Positions 25,421-34,469 of a stretch of 54,160 nucleotides of DNA are shown here, piece by piece. Within the stretch, counting starts at the first letter, position 1. The number at the start of each line of letters is the position of its first letter. The position numbers and the translations under genes were made by a program. The notes beneath the pieces are model-generated. The model saw only the letters and a list, made by a program, of their open reading frames with translations. It did no database searches and was not told the DNA's origin. The DNA is taken from contig JACRFJ010000021.1 in assembly GCA_016217935.1 (NCBI GenBank), forward strand, positions 1 through 54,160, given 5' to 3'. The DNA is from Candidatus Kaiserbacteria bacterium. Its GTDB lineage: Bacteria; Patescibacteriota; Minisyncoccia; Phycocordibacterales; UBA2100.

Positions 25421-26113
25421 TCAGGCCGCGGCGGGCTGCTGCGCACGCTGCGTTTCCATGAACTTGCACTGCGCCGCATTGAAGTACACCTTGTAGTCAG
25501 GGTAGGCGAGACCGAGTGCGGCAAACATCTGATGCTTGTCCTTCATCTCCTTCGTGAGCGGATCCTTCTTCGCGGAGAGCTCCTGAGACGGCGCATGATT
25601 GTGCTTGTGCTCGATCTCGATAATCTTGAGCGCAAGCTCTTCCAGCGCATATCGAGCGAACCCTTGCAGCTCCTCCAGGCTCTTGTTGCGGAGATACGCA
25701 ATGCTCCCGCTCGTGAGCAACATGAGCTGGCTCAAATGATCCGCGAACGACGCAGTCTCGCCCCAAAGGATGCGAGGCGAAACATGAGTCAGCATCGCGG
25801 ACATCCATGTAACAATGACAATCAGCACAACGGCGAGGAGCGAGAAGAAAGAAACTTTGCTCAGCCCTGCGAACGCGACGAGCAGTCCCATAAAGACCAT
25901 CGCCACCAATGTGCACGCGGCGCCGACCCACATCATCTCGCCGCGCCGATCGATCTCGAGAATTCGCTGCCGCGCATATTCGACCGGATCACGACCGGTG
26001 CGCTTGAACCATTCGAGCCGGACGTGCGTGTCCGGCGGGATATTCTTTCCTTGGTCGAGCTCGACCAATTTCGCGTCATCTATGGGCAGCTGGTCAAACG
26101 TTGAGGCCGTCAT
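25421..26113 (-). CDS. Two-helix membrane protein of unknown function in an isolated cassette
   Basis: This 230-aa protein has two adjacent transmembrane helices (about residues 60-82 and 87-110, AACTLVAMVFMGLLVAFAG and FFSLLAVVLIVIVTWMSA) flanked by charged, mostly helical cytoplasmic-looking ends. The tail is rich in Ala and Gln. I recognise no family. It stands alone, with a structured leader of about 100 nt or more, a GGAGAG ribosome site exactly 6 nt before the ATG, and its own strong terminator. This is unlike the leaderless neighbours and suggests controlled or high expression, or acquisition. Confidence 0.7.
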   Translation of the reverse strand: MTASTFDQLPIDDAKLVELDQGKNIPPDTHVRLEWFKRTGRDPVEYARQRILEIDRRGEMMWVGAACTLVAMVFMGLLVAFAGLSKVSFFSLLAVVLIVIVTWMSAMLTHVSPRILWGETASFADHLSQLMLLTSGSIAYLRNKSLEELQGFARYALEELALKIIEIEHKHNHAPSQELSAKKDPLTKEMKDKHQMFAALGLAYPDYKVYFNAAQCKFMETQRAQQPAAA

Positions 26114-26137
26114 GGCAGTCTCTCCATATGCCTAGGG

Positions 26138-26217
26138 GGCCGTCAGTGGCCAGGTAACGAGGGCTTTCAGGGCGCATCAGCGGATCGGTTTCAGGCCGTC
26201 CGCTGAACACTCATTAC
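26138..26217 (-). promoter_or_regulatory. Structured 5' leader (possible cis-regulatory RNA)
   Basis: On the minus strand an outer 8-bp helix, GTAATGAG with CTCGTTAC (26217-26210 and 26161-26154, one G-U pair), encloses a perfect hairpin TCAGCGGA/TCCGCTGA (26206-26177) and further sequence, like a multi-branch junction. A GGCC/GGCC hairpin (26151-26138) follows, 12 nt before the ribosome site. I cannot assign it to a known riboswitch. Confidence 0.5.
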
Positions 26218-26286
26218 GTTCACCTGCAGAGGCAAGAACAGGCTGAGACTTACGATGCCACATTCACTCGAACATGTCGAGACTCT

Positions 26287-27897
26287 TTACGGCTGCACCG
26301 GAAATTCCATGATGAATCGGGAGCCCGTGCCTGCCCCATCGGATTCGGCCCAAATTTTGCCCCCGTGGGCGGCGATGATTTGTTTGGCGATAAAGAGGCC
26401 GTAGCCAGTCGAATGCACGTTGACCTTGATCGAATCCTTGCCGTGTCCCCCTTCGGTAAAAAGCCGCCCCATATCTTCGGAAGTGATGCCGACGCCGGTA
26501 TCCGATACGATCACCCGTGCGATATTTTCTGCTCGAATTAAATCGACTTTTACTGATCCGCTCGGCGTATATTTGATCGAATTGTCGATGATGTTGCGGA
26601 TTACATGCCGACGGATCTTTTCCTCGTCGCCCGCGATCATGCACGGTCCGGTCACTGGTTTCGTGAACGTGAGCTGCAAGCCTTTGTGTGCGGCGACCGA
26701 TGCGAGATCATCCACGACCTCATCGACCGCTTTCACAAGATTGAACGGAGTCTTTTTGAATTCTATCGTGCCATGCTTCAGATTCGAGGCATCCAAAATA
26801 TCCATAACTGTGGCGACACCGCTTCGCGTGTCTTTCAGCGCGAGATCGGCCATCTTGTCGATTTCCGGAGGCGGTTGTCCAAAATCTCCCGCGATGATCG
26901 AGGCAAATGCCGCCTCATTTTTTGTCAGATATCCCTTGATCTCGTGGCTGATGAAATGCAGGAGGCTCTCCTGCTGTTGATTTGCAACACGGAGCTCTTC
27001 TTCCTGCTTTTCGATAAGCTCTCTTTGTTTAGTCTCGCGCAAGATACTCTGAATCAGAAAAGCGCCAAAGGCACCCATAACAACAAGCAGTATTCCATCA
27101 ATAATCCTCGCCGTGCCAGGTTCTGAGAGGATAAGGCGCGTAAGCGAGAGGATAAGGATGCCTCCCGTAAAAAACTCGGAGAGAATGAGGCGCGAATTGA
27201 AAAGATTGTATCGGAGAATGTTGTAGAGTCCGACAACGATAAGTGCTCCCGTCACGAGAATCGGATTGATGTAAAAGAAAGAGAAATTACCGTAGAGAGG
27301 AAAAATTAGATTAAAAACAATCCCCAATGTGCCAGCGATAAAATTGGCAAGAATTGCAAAGTAGATTTGATACCTGTCGAGATCTTTGTACAATGCCCCT
27401 GCTACAAAACTCTTGCGAGTCCGCAACAAGACGAGCAGTCCTGCAAAGAACACGGCAGAGAGCATCAGAATAAAGGCTATGTATCCAGGAACATTGAATT
27501 GGATACTTTCGCTCAGTGTTGCTCCCGGCTGGATCTGATGCACGAGGACACCCGTGATCGGTATAGCGATCAAATACAGACTGGTTAGCGCAGTCACTGT
27601 GATGCCGACCAGCTTGGATCGCCGAGAAGGTTCAGGATAAAACAATGCAAACCAGAAAAACGATAGGTACGCTAAATATCCGAAAATATAGTGTCCATAG
27701 AGTGCATATCGAAAGTATGGTGCGGACAACAGGGTTGGGTTTGTAAGTAATGTAGAAAGTGTCCAGAGCGTAGCGAAAATAATTATCCATGCGTACAACT
27801 TCACCACGAAACTCTGCTTACTATTGATATACAAAAAGACTCCGAATGTAAGATTGAGAATACCGAAGAAAATTATCAACGTGTGGAGAAGATCCAT
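26287..27897 (-). CDS. Membrane sensor histidine kinase with multi-helix N-terminus
   Basis: About eight or nine transmembrane helices (residues 1-285) precede a short coiled coil and a complete kinase core: phospho-accepting His318 (FISHEIKG), N box with Asn439 (RNIIDNSIKYTP), D box DTGVG (466-470) and G2 box TGYGLFIAKQ (from 497). The sensor part resembles the 7TM-type histidine kinase N-terminal domain. There is no HAMP or PAS domain. No response regulator gene is nearby, so it is an orphan kinase. TATACT lies 8 nt before the ATG. Confidence 0.92.
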   Translation of the reverse strand: MDLLHTLIIFFGILNLTFGVFLYINSKQSFVVKLYAWIIIFATLWTLSTLLTNPTLLSAPYFRYALYGHYIFGYLAYLSFFWFALFYPEPSRRSKLVGITVTALTSLYLIAIPITGVLVHQIQPGATLSESIQFNVPGYIAFILMLSAVFFAGLLVLLRTRKSFVAGALYKDLDRYQIYFAILANFIAGTLGIVFNLIFPLYGNFSFFYINPILVTGALIVVGLYNILRYNLFNSRLILSEFFTGGILILSLTRLILSEPGTARIIDGILLVVMGAFGAFLIQSILRETKQRELIEKQEEELRVANQQQESLLHFISHEIKGYLTKNEAAFASIIAGDFGQPPPEIDKMADLALKDTRSGVATVMDILDASNLKHGTIEFKKTPFNLVKAVDEVVDDLASVAAHKGLQLTFTKPVTGPCMIAGDEEKIRRHVIRNIIDNSIKYTPSGSVKVDLIRAENIARVIVSDTGVGITSEDMGRLFTEGGHGKDSIKVNVHSTGYGLFIAKQIIAAHGGKIWAESDGAGTGSRFIMEFPVQP

Positions 27898-27905
27898 GTC
27901 TCAAC

Positions 27906-27911
27906 AGTATA
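27906..27911 (-). promoter_or_regulatory. -10 box of the histidine kinase gene
   Basis: TATACT on the minus strand with 8 nt before the ATG. Confidence 0.6.
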
Positions 27912-27913
27912 AA

Positions 27914-27951
27914 ACATAAAAGAATGAACCGGCGGAAGATTCCGCCGGTTC
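27914..27951 (-). terminator. Intrinsic terminator
   Basis: A perfect 12-bp stem (GAACCGGCGGAA / TTCCGCCGGTTC) is followed on the minus strand by ATTCTTTTATG. It ends the gene at 27977-28831. Confidence 0.82.
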
Positions 27952-27976
27952 GCGCTGCAAGAACGATCGATCGAGT

Positions 27977-28831
27977 CTATTCAGCTGCCAGGCGTCCGCC
28001 GACCGGCGAGAAGTGGGTTTCGACTTGATCGGCTGCTTCACCGAACAGTTCGAGTCCCCTTTCGACGAGCAGGTGGATCGCGTCGGGCGCTCCGCTTTCG
28101 TCGTAGGCGCGGCCGAAATCCAATACGATGTCAGCGTGGGACGGTCCGTCCACGTGGGGAACCATATGGACGATCATCCAATACGGTTTTCCGCGCTGCT
28201 CGGGCCTACGGCACTCGACGAAGAGCTTGCCGTAATGCGGGTTGTAAGCCAGCTGGTTTCCGAGCTCTTCCGCCATGAACTCGGTCGCGGCGAGCGACCC
28301 GGCGAAGAATTCGAGCATATTCTCGGAACGCGCCGCGTCGATGAGTCTGGCGACGCCGGGCACGATCTCGGACTGCACGAGAACATCTCGAGAAAGTCCG
28401 AGCGCCATGGCGTCGTGGACCCAATGGTGCCAGTGGGTCCGCTCTTCCTGCTGCATATGCATGAGTTCACGCTCCGCCGCATCGAAGATCGCGTCAAGCT
28501 CGCTCTGCTGGAGGAGCTTCAGCGTCCTCGCCTGGTTGACGATGATCTGCATCGTGCCGCGGCGCGTGAACTTGTCGTAGAGAGGCTGACGCTTCAGGCC
28601 GTGCGAACCGGCACGCTGATCGATCGCGGCCTGGAAGTCCGCTACGTAGGCGTAGAACCCTCGGTGCAGCGCAGTCGCCGCGTGCAGGTCGCCCTGCTTG
28701 CAGCGATTGATGAGCGACGATCGCGCAACGACGTCGCGCGCCTTCTTACGGAGACGCTCATAATCGAAGTAGTTCTCATTGTCCGTATGAAAAAGCTGCT
28801 GGCCCTGAGGAGCCGCTTGCCCTGCCGTCAT
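27977..28831 (-). CDS. Unknown protein, possibly of the heme-oxygenase-like diiron fold
   Basis: This 284-aa, mostly helical, soluble protein has regularly spaced acidic and histidine residues: EERTHWHHWVHDAM, then FFAGSLAATEFMAEELGNQL, then HMVPHVDGPSHADIVLDFG. The last piece (H-x-D-x3-H) and the preceding Glu-rich helix recall heme-oxygenase-like diiron oxidases (TenA/CADD type), which act on small molecules. This is inference only. The ATG at 28831 is chosen over an upstream TTG because GGGAGA lies 6 nt before it. It is monocistronic with a leader hairpin and a strong terminator, like the gene at 25421-26113; both open ATGACGGC. Confidence 0.6.
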   Translation of the reverse strand: MTAGQAAPQGQQLFHTDNENYFDYERLRKKARDVVARSSLINRCKQGDLHAATALHRGFYAYVADFQAAIDQRAGSHGLKRQPLYDKFTRRGTMQIIVNQARTLKLLQQSELDAIFDAAERELMHMQQEERTHWHHWVHDAMALGLSRDVLVQSEIVPGVARLIDAARSENMLEFFAGSLAATEFMAEELGNQLAYNPHYGKLFVECRRPEQRGKPYWMIVHMVPHVDGPSHADIVLDFGRAYDESGAPDAIHLLVERGLELFGEAADQVETHFSPVGGRLAAE

Positions 28832-28851
28832 GACTAATCTCCCTGGTTGAC

Positions 28852-28891
28852 GGCTCTTGCTCAAAGAGCCTATCTATCTATAAATCTAGCA
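28852..28891 (-). promoter_or_regulatory. Extended -10 promoter and leader hairpin of the 28831 gene
   Basis: TGC-TAGATT on the minus strand (28891-28883) is followed by a leader of about 45 nt holding a 7-bp hairpin, GGCTCTT/AAGAGCC (28870-28852). A TTGACA (28918-28913) lies too far upstream (24 bp) to be a normal -35. Confidence 0.45.
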
Positions 28892-28938
28892 CGAGGATAC
28901 ACTTTTCCACAGTGTCAAGAGCTTCTGTGGGGATAAGG

Positions 28939-29430
28939 CTAGGAGCGGACGAAGGCAAGAGCCAGGTAGGCTCCAAGAAACCACCAGAGCCGATATGACT
29001 CAGCAAAGATGCTCTGTATTGATGGTCCGAATTGCCAGAGAACAGAGAGCGCAGGTGTTTCCACCCAGACATCTATTACCACGGTCATAGTCGCAACCCC
29101 GGTGAGAATCGCGAGTGGGAAAGAGGGATTGAGATCACCGTAAGCGCTCGTCATGCGATGTACCAAACCGATCAAAAGGACTGCCGTACCGATGAAAAGT
29201 CCGGTTTGCAGTGCGCTTTCTGATGTCGGATCGCTTAGTGTACCGACGAAGACGCTTCCGATCATGAGTGCCGAAGCGAATTGTGTAAGCGGAAGGCCGA
29301 TCGCGATCGATATCGGCAGATTCACTCCCATCCGCGCCGCATATATCGCGCAAACCAGCACGAATCCAACGATCACAATCAGATCGACAGAAACACTCGT
29401 GAAGAAGCTCGTCACAGCATCGAGATTCAT
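28939..29430 (-). CDS. Small polytopic membrane protein, unknown function
   Basis: The 163 aa contain about five hydrophobic helices (starting VDLIVIVGFVLVCAIYAA, then SIAIGLPLTQFASALMIGSVF, LFIGTAVLLIGLVH, LAILTGVATMTVVIDVW, LWWFLGAYLALAF). There is no recognisable catalytic or binding motif. A TAAAAT box lies 7 nt before the ATG, giving a leaderless transcript separate from dnaJ (45 bp upstream). I cannot name a family. Confidence 0.72.
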   Translation of the reverse strand: MNLDAVTSFFTSVSVDLIVIVGFVLVCAIYAARMGVNLPISIAIGLPLTQFASALMIGSVFVGTLSDPTSESALQTGLFIGTAVLLIGLVHRMTSAYGDLNPSFPLAILTGVATMTVVIDVWVETPALSVLWQFGPSIQSIFAESYRLWWFLGAYLALAFVRS

Positions 29431-29475
29431 CTTGTGAATTTTACTACAGACTGCGAGCTACGTTCTACAAACTGT

Positions 29476-30543
29476 TTACAATCCTTCTTTACGCAGCTTA
29501 TTTACCAGATCACGCGCATCTTCTGAGAGTTTTTTGGGAAATTCAATGTCAACACGAACGAGCAGATCTCCCCTACTCTTCCCATGCGGGACGCCTTTGC
29601 TACGAACGCGCAATACCTCTCCGTGCGTGACTCCAGCGGGAATATCAATCGTATGATCACCATCGAGAGTTGCAATCGTATATGTCGCACCCAAAAGCGC
29701 ATCAGTGAGCTTGATTGGTAAGCCGGTGACGAGATTATTACCCTCTCTTGAAAATGCGCGGTCCTGTTTTACATGTAATTTCACATAGAGGTCACCAGCA
29801 GATCCACCGAGTGCAGCTTCGCCTCTTCCTGGCATGCGAATCATTTCACCGTCAGAGACACCTGCAGGCACAACTATATGGATCTCTTCTTCGCGTTTCG
29901 TGATGCCGGCTCCATGGCAGGTGTCACATGGTGTCTCTGGGATCTGTCCGCGTCCTAAGCATCGAGGACACTGGCGGGAGGACGTAAAGCTGCCGAAAAA
30001 TGTATTGCGTGACTCGCGTATCTCTCCCTTGCCATTGCAGATCGTACAAGCGGCGAGCTTCGTGCCGGGTTTTGCGCCCGCTCCATTGCACGTCGTGCAG
30101 ATCGTCATTTTCGAAATGAGCACGCGTCGCTCAGCGCCAAATATCGATTCGCGAAACGATAATTCAATATCAATCGAGATATCGCGACCTCGTGCTGCGC
30201 GGGAACGAGCACCTCCACCGAAAAATTCGCCAAATATGTCACCGAGATCAAATTCGACCTGTTGCCCGTTCTGCCCAAATCCTTCGAATCCTTGGAAATT
30301 CGAGAAATCGAATCCCCCAAATCCCTGGCCGCCTCCAGCGAATGTCCTGCCGTACGTATCATACTCGGCCCGTTTCTTCTTGTCGGAAAGCACGGCATAG
30401 GCTTCACTCACCTCCTTGAATTTCGCTTCATCACCCCCTTTTTTGTCCGGGTGGTATTTTTGCGCGAGTTTGCGAAATGCGCCCTTGATCTCGTCTTCGC
30501 TTGCTCCCTTTTGGACGCCTAGTATCTGGTAGTAATCCTTCAT
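29476..30543 (-). CDS. dnaJ: Chaperone DnaJ (Hsp40)
   Basis: DnaJ delivers unfolded proteins to DnaK and stimulates its ATPase. The J-domain has HPD in [13 protein letters not shown], followed by a Gly/Phe-rich linker (about residues 66-100). The zinc domain has four CxxCxGxG repeats ([32 protein letters not shown]), and a substrate-binding C-terminus follows. It is 355 aa, typical of a full type I DnaJ. A consensus TATAAT lies 8 nt before the ATG, so it has its own promoter although it lies in the grpE-dnaK neighbourhood. Confidence 0.97.
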   Translation of the reverse strand: MKDYYQILGVQKGASEDEIKGAFRKLAQKYHPDKKGGDEAKFKEVSEAYAVLSDKKKRAEYDTYGRTFAGGGQGFGGFDFSNFQGFEGFGQNGQQVEFDLGDIFGEFFGGGARSRAARGRDISIDIELSFRESIFGAERRVLISKMTICTTCNGAGAKPGTKLAACTICNGKGEIRESRNTFFGSFTSSRQCPRCLGRGQIPETPCDTCHGAGITKREEEIHIVVPAGVSDGEMIRMPGRGEAALGGSAGDLYVKLHVKQDRAFSREGNNLVTGLPIKLTDALLGATYTIATLDGDHTIDIPAGVTHGEVLRVRSKGVPHGKSRGDLLVRVDIEFPKKLSEDARDLVNKLRKEGL

Positions 30544-30551
30544 AGAGTGAC

Positions 30552-30557
30552 ATTATA
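30552..30557 (-). promoter_or_regulatory. Consensus -10 box of dnaJ
   Basis: TATAAT on the minus strand with 8 nt before the dnaJ ATG. Confidence 0.7.
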
Positions 30558-30580
30558 GTGATATAGAACAAAAAGAAAAG

Positions 30581-31429
30581 CTAACTCAGATATTTTTCTA
30601 TAAACAGATCGTGCCTGTATTTTTGTAGTTTCAGCCATTTACTCATCCCTGCAGCGAGCCATATGGCACGAAAGAACTCAAAATGTGGATATGCGATCGT
30701 GAACCCCTTGTAGCCAGCATTACCAAGAATCTCATCGCAGTGCGCGAAATAACGGCTTATCTGATCTGGTTTGAATACATAACGTTCAAAATATTCATAT
30801 TCGCGTGAAGACGGAAACCATTCCTGTATCGTGATTGCGCATGCTGCGTCATAGCCCAGCGGTCCAGATGCGACATCTTCAAAATCGATGACACCGGTGG
30901 GATACATGTTTGCCGGGTTTAAATCGCCATGTGTAACAACGAATGGAAATCCACTCACGGCACGTACGTGTTCTCGGAAGAGCCGATCGATTCTTTCGGA
31001 GTACTGAGGTAGCTCGCTCTGAAGTTGGTTGAGCTGAACTAGATCTGCGAATGTCGTAGCGTGAGTGATGCGCTTCTCGGAACGTATTTGTGCCGCAAGA
31101 AAGTGTGAAATGACGTTGAGGAAAGCAGAGAAATTACTTTCCGATACCGCTCCATTTTTTTGGGTGTCGTTCTCGAACAACTCCAGTAGACGTTTTTCTC
31201 CGAGCGAGCGCTCGATAAAGTATGCTTCCTCTCTTTCTGCACCTTCGGTTACGATTTGCGGTACCGGGAAGCCGTGTTTTTCTAAATGACGATGCGTCTC
31301 GAGGAGCGTATGTATCATCCGAGCGGGGCCAATACGCACATAGCGAGAACTAGCCCGATATACGCTACTTCCATTCCGTTGACGCGTGACAAAAGTGTAT
31401 TCAGTGCCGCCTATCGTTCGGGTTTGCAT
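30581..31429 (-). CDS. APH-fold small-molecule or protein kinase-like protein
   Basis: This 282-aa aminoglycoside-phosphotransferase-like enzyme has the catalytic loop HGDLNPANMYP and the metal-binding segment GVIDFEDVASGPLGYDAA. Members phosphorylate antibiotics, choline, sugars or other small hydroxyl compounds in the cytoplasm. Nothing in the sequence points to drug resistance. It is lodged between dnaK and dnaJ, 17 bp after dnaK on the same strand, so it may share heat-shock expression. A TAGGAT box lies 6 nt before the ATG. Confidence 0.82.
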   Translation of the reverse strand: MQTRTIGGTEYTFVTRQRNGSSVYRASSRYVRIGPARMIHTLLETHRHLEKHGFPVPQIVTEGAEREEAYFIERSLGEKRLLELFENDTQKNGAVSESNFSAFLNVISHFLAAQIRSEKRITHATTFADLVQLNQLQSELPQYSERIDRLFREHVRAVSGFPFVVTHGDLNPANMYPTGVIDFEDVASGPLGYDAACAITIQEWFPSSREYEYFERYVFKPDQISRYFAHCDEILGNAGYKGFTIAYPHFEFFRAIWLAAGMSKWLKLQKYRHDLFIEKYLS

Positions 31430-31446
31430 GCGGTCATCCTACCGCA

Positions 31447-33303
31447 TTATTTGTTTTCGGGATTCTCTGGGGGTTTTTGATCTTGCGGAGGCTGCTGACT
31501 TTGCTCGCCCTGCATTGCTTGTCCGATTGCGCCCATGGCACTCGAGAGCGCTTCCGTGCCCGATTTGATTGCCGCCGAGTCGGCGCCACCACGAACAACT
31601 TTCAATGTATCGATTTTCTCCCGTACGTTTTTCCTTACATCCTCGTTCACCTTGTCGCCATGCTCCTTGAGCGCTTTCTCTGCAGCATAGAGCACCTGAT
31701 CGGCGATATTCTGTGCCTCGACGAGCTCTTTCTTTTGTTTGTCAGTCGCTTCATTCATCTCCGCATCTTTGCGCATTTTCTCAATATCTGCTTCTGCAAG
31801 GCCGGAGCTCGCTTCGATTCGAATAGACTGTTCTTTGCCCGATGTCTTGTCTTTTGCCTTCACGGAGAGAATGCCGTTGGCATCGATATCAAAGCTGACT
31901 TCGATTTGTGGCATGCCACGCGGTGCCGGAGGAATACCATCGAGGTTGAATCGTCCAAGCGTCTTGTTGTCTGCGGCCATTGATCGCTCACCCTGAACGA
32001 CGTGGATCTCCACCGACGGCTGCTTGTCTGATGCGGTAGAAAACGTCTGCGAGCGAGATGTTGGGATCGTTGTGTTTCGTTCAATGAGCTTCGTGGCGAC
32101 ACCGCCGAGGGTTTCGATTCCGAGTGAGAGCGGAATGACATCGAGAAGAAGAACGTCCCTTACATCCCCCTGCAAAATGCCACCTTGGATCGCTGCTCCC
32201 ATAGCGACAACTTCATCGGGGTTCACGCCCATATGCGGTTTCTTACCGAAGAATTCTTCAACTGACTTCTGCATTGCGGGCATGCGAGTTTGCCCGCCGA
32301 CAAGCACAATCTCGTTGATGTCTCCTACCTTGAATGGCGAAGCTTCCATCGCCCGTTTGGTAATCGCCATCGCGCGATCGACAAACTCGCGCGAGAGCTC
32401 CTCGAGCTTTGCGCGAGATATCTTGATGAGGAGGTGCTGCGGGCCCGCGTCCGTAGAAGTGATGAATGGGATGTTGATCTCCGTTTCAAGGGCTGTCGAG
32501 AGCTCAATTTTTGCCTTTTCTGCAGCTTCATCGAGACGCTGACGGGCAAGCGGATCCTTGCGAACGTCGATGCCGCTCTCTCTCTGGAATTCTGCGGCAA
32601 GCCAGTCGATAATTTTCTGATCGATATCTTTTCCGCCGAGATGCGCGTCGCCATCAGTCGAGCGCACCTCGATTACGTCGTCGCCGACTTCGAGTACTGA
32701 TATGTCGAACGTGCCCCCGCCAAAATCAAAAACCGCGATTTTCTCATTCTTTTTCTTATTAAAGCCGTACGCGAGCGCAGCGGCGGTTGGTTCGTTTATG
32801 ATGCGCTTTACCTCGAGGCCCGCGATTTTTCCTGCATCTTTCGTGGCCTGCCTCTGCGCGTCGTTGAAGTATGCAGGTACCGTAATGACTGCCTCAGTTA
32901 TAGTTTCCCCTAATCGGGCTTCGGCGTCCTGTTTTAACTTCTGCAGAATCATCGCCGAGATTTCCTCGGGGCGGTACCATTTGTCTCCCATTTTCACTTC
33001 TATACCGCCGTTTTCCGATTTTTGAGTTTCGAACGGTACAGCCGCGCGGTCCTTTGCGACGTTTGCTTCATCGAAGCTATGTCCTATGAATCGTTTAATC
33101 TGGTAGACGGTATTTTTGGGGTTGGTGACACCCTGACGGCGCGCGAGGAGTCCGACGAGACGTTCCCCTGTTTTCGATATCGCAACAACTGAAGGCGTCG
33201 TTCGTGCCCCCTCGGCGTTCTCAATGATTTCGGGTTCACCGCCCTTGACGATCGCCATTGCCGAGTTTGTCGTTCCCAGATCGATACCTAGAATTTTTGT
33301 CAT
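31447..33303 (-). CDS. dnaK: Chaperone DnaK (Hsp70)
   Basis: DnaK is the ATP-driven folding chaperone. The 618-aa sequence starts [19 protein letters not shown] and has [21 protein letters not shown], the phosphate-2 segment [16 protein letters not shown], the linker [19 protein letters not shown], and a C-terminal lid ending in a Q/P-rich tail. It lies downstream of grpE with 65 bp between, where TATTCA lies 8 nt before the ATG. I see no CIRCE element. Confidence 0.98.
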   Translation of the reverse strand: MTKILGIDLGTTNSAMAIVKGGEPEIIENAEGARTTPSVVAISKTGERLVGLLARRQGVTNPKNTVYQIKRFIGHSFDEANVAKDRAAVPFETQKSENGGIEVKMGDKWYRPEEISAMILQKLKQDAEARLGETITEAVITVPAYFNDAQRQATKDAGKIAGLEVKRIINEPTAAALAYGFNKKKNEKIAVFDFGGGTFDISVLEVGDDVIEVRSTDGDAHLGGKDIDQKIIDWLAAEFQRESGIDVRKDPLARQRLDEAAEKAKIELSTALETEINIPFITSTDAGPQHLLIKISRAKLEELSREFVDRAMAITKRAMEASPFKVGDINEIVLVGGQTRMPAMQKSVEEFFGKKPHMGVNPDEVVAMGAAIQGGILQGDVRDVLLLDVIPLSLGIETLGGVATKLIERNTTIPTSRSQTFSTASDKQPSVEIHVVQGERSMAADNKTLGRFNLDGIPPAPRGMPQIEVSFDIDANGILSVKAKDKTSGKEQSIRIEASSGLAEADIEKMRKDAEMNEATDKQKKELVEAQNIADQVLYAAEKALKEHGDKVNEDVRKNVREKIDTLKVVRGGADSAAIKSGTEALSSAMGAIGQAMQGEQSQQPPQDQKPPENPENK

Positions 33304-33368
33304 ACAGAGTTTGAATACAAAGTTGCTAAGAGATTATTTTATACATCATTATTAATTTCTTTTCAAAT

Positions 33369-33932
33369 CTACCCGGCAACAATAACTTGCGCGGGACGCA
33401 GCACTCTTTCTTTTGTTCGGTATCCTGACCGCAGCACTCGAACGATCATATCGTGCCCTTCCCCCATGTCGCTGCTCTCTTCAACTGCCTCGTGCAGTGC
33501 ATGATCGAATGTATCTCCGGCCCGTCCGTAGCGCTCAATCCCGTGCTGTCGCAGGGCTTCGATGAGCTGGTCTCTTACTCGCTCCATGCCACTTCGCCAA
33601 CCGTCTGAAACGGATGCCCAGCTCTCGGCACTCGCTGCCATATCAAAGCTGTCGAGCGCTGGAATAATGTCGTGCACGAGCGCCTCGCGAAGGAGCTCTG
33701 CTTCGCGCTTCGCACGCGATTCGAGATCCTTCCGCAGATTCACAGAATCGGCTTTGCACCTCTGCCATCCGTCGAGATACTCTTGTCTCTCTCCCCGCAC
33801 ACTCTCAAGTTCTTCTCGAAGTTTCTGCATCTTTGCTTTCAACGATACAGTCGAACCGAGCTCCTCTTCGGGTTCAAAATCGACATCTTCGAGCTCCTCT
33901 TTCGGAGCTTTTTTGTCTTCATGCTCCGGCAT
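33369..33932 (-). CDS. grpE: Nucleotide exchange factor GrpE
   Basis: GrpE releases ADP from DnaK. An acidic N-terminus (MPEHEDKKAPKEELEDVDFEPEEE) and a long coiled coil lead to the GrpE core: LLREALVHDIIPALDSFDMA, then GMERVRDQLIEALRQHGIERYG, then DHALHEAVEESSD and GYRTKERVLRPAQVIVA. The frame is open 46 codons further, but ATG 33932 is chosen because TGC-TATACT lies 9 nt upstream and the family begins there (187 aa). It is first in the grpE-dnaK-APH series. Confidence 0.96.
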   Translation of the reverse strand: MPEHEDKKAPKEELEDVDFEPEEELGSTVSLKAKMQKLREELESVRGERQEYLDGWQRCKADSVNLRKDLESRAKREAELLREALVHDIIPALDSFDMAASAESWASVSDGWRSGMERVRDQLIEALRQHGIERYGRAGDTFDHALHEAVEESSDMGEGHDMIVRVLRSGYRTKERVLRPAQVIVAG

Positions 33933-33941
33933 AGCGGAGCG

Positions 33942-33950
33942 AGTATAGCA
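33942..33950 (-). promoter_or_regulatory. Extended -10 promoter of grpE
   Basis: TGC-TATACT on the minus strand, 9 nt before the grpE ATG; the leader is about 2-3 nt. Confidence 0.65.
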
Positions 33951-34073
33951 TAATTGCTGTACGCAAAAAAGGAGCTCGCAACGTGCGCGGGCATGCTCGT
34001 TGAACTTCGGCCTGAGGTAGGCGAACAACTCTCGATCTTCCAGCGTACTGAAAACGTCGTGAAAAAACAACGA

Positions 34074-34466
34074 CTAACGTTTCGACCACTGCGGCGCGCG
34101 GCGCGCGCCCTTGAGACCAAATTTCTTGCGTTCTTTTGCACGCGGATCACGTTTGAGAAATCCGCGCACTTTCAAATCTTTGCGCTGTTCGGGAACGATC
34201 TCCGTCATCGCGCGCGAGATTCCGTGGCGAACAGCCTCCGCCTGGGCTTTCAATCCACCGCCCGAGACTTTGGCCGAGACAGCATACGCGACGTCGAGTG
34301 TTTGCATTGGAGCAAAAGCCGTTTTGACCATCTGTTGAAGCGGAAAGTATTCCGCCGCGTCTTTACCGTTCACCACGATAGAGGCGCTTTTTGCTGCAGT
34401 CAGGCGCACACGCGCCGTTGCGGTTTTTCTGCGTCCTACTGCTTCGGTGTATCGAGTTGTTGCCAT
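34074..34466 (-). CDS. rpsI: 30S ribosomal protein S9
   Basis: S9 (130 aa) touches tRNA in the P site through its basic C-terminal tail. It begins with RYTEAVGRRKTATARVRL and carries GGGLKAQAEAVRHGISRAM and the ending KERKKFGLKGARRAPQWSKR, all characteristic. It follows rplM by 3 bp and is the last gene of the ribosomal cluster before grpE. Confidence 0.98.
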   Translation of the reverse strand: MATTRYTEAVGRRKTATARVRLTAAKSASIVVNGKDAAEYFPLQQMVKTAFAPMQTLDVAYAVSAKVSGGGLKAQAEAVRHGISRAMTEIVPEQRKDLKVRGFLKRDPRAKERKKFGLKGARRAPQWSKR

Positions 34467-34469
34467 ATT

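Noticed and set aside
25532..26104. 190-codon plus-strand ORF opposite the membrane protein gene
   Set aside because: It is the mirror frame of a gene with a ribosome site, leader and terminator; no independent signal supports it.
28013..28837. 274-codon plus-strand ORF opposite the 28831 gene
   Set aside because: It is an antisense shadow; the minus-strand gene has the ribosome site and terminator.
28903..28931. Origin of replication with DnaA boxes (TTTTCCACA and TTATCCCCACA)
   Set aside because: Two imperfect matches only, with no dnaA or dnaN gene nearby and no AT-rich unwinding region.
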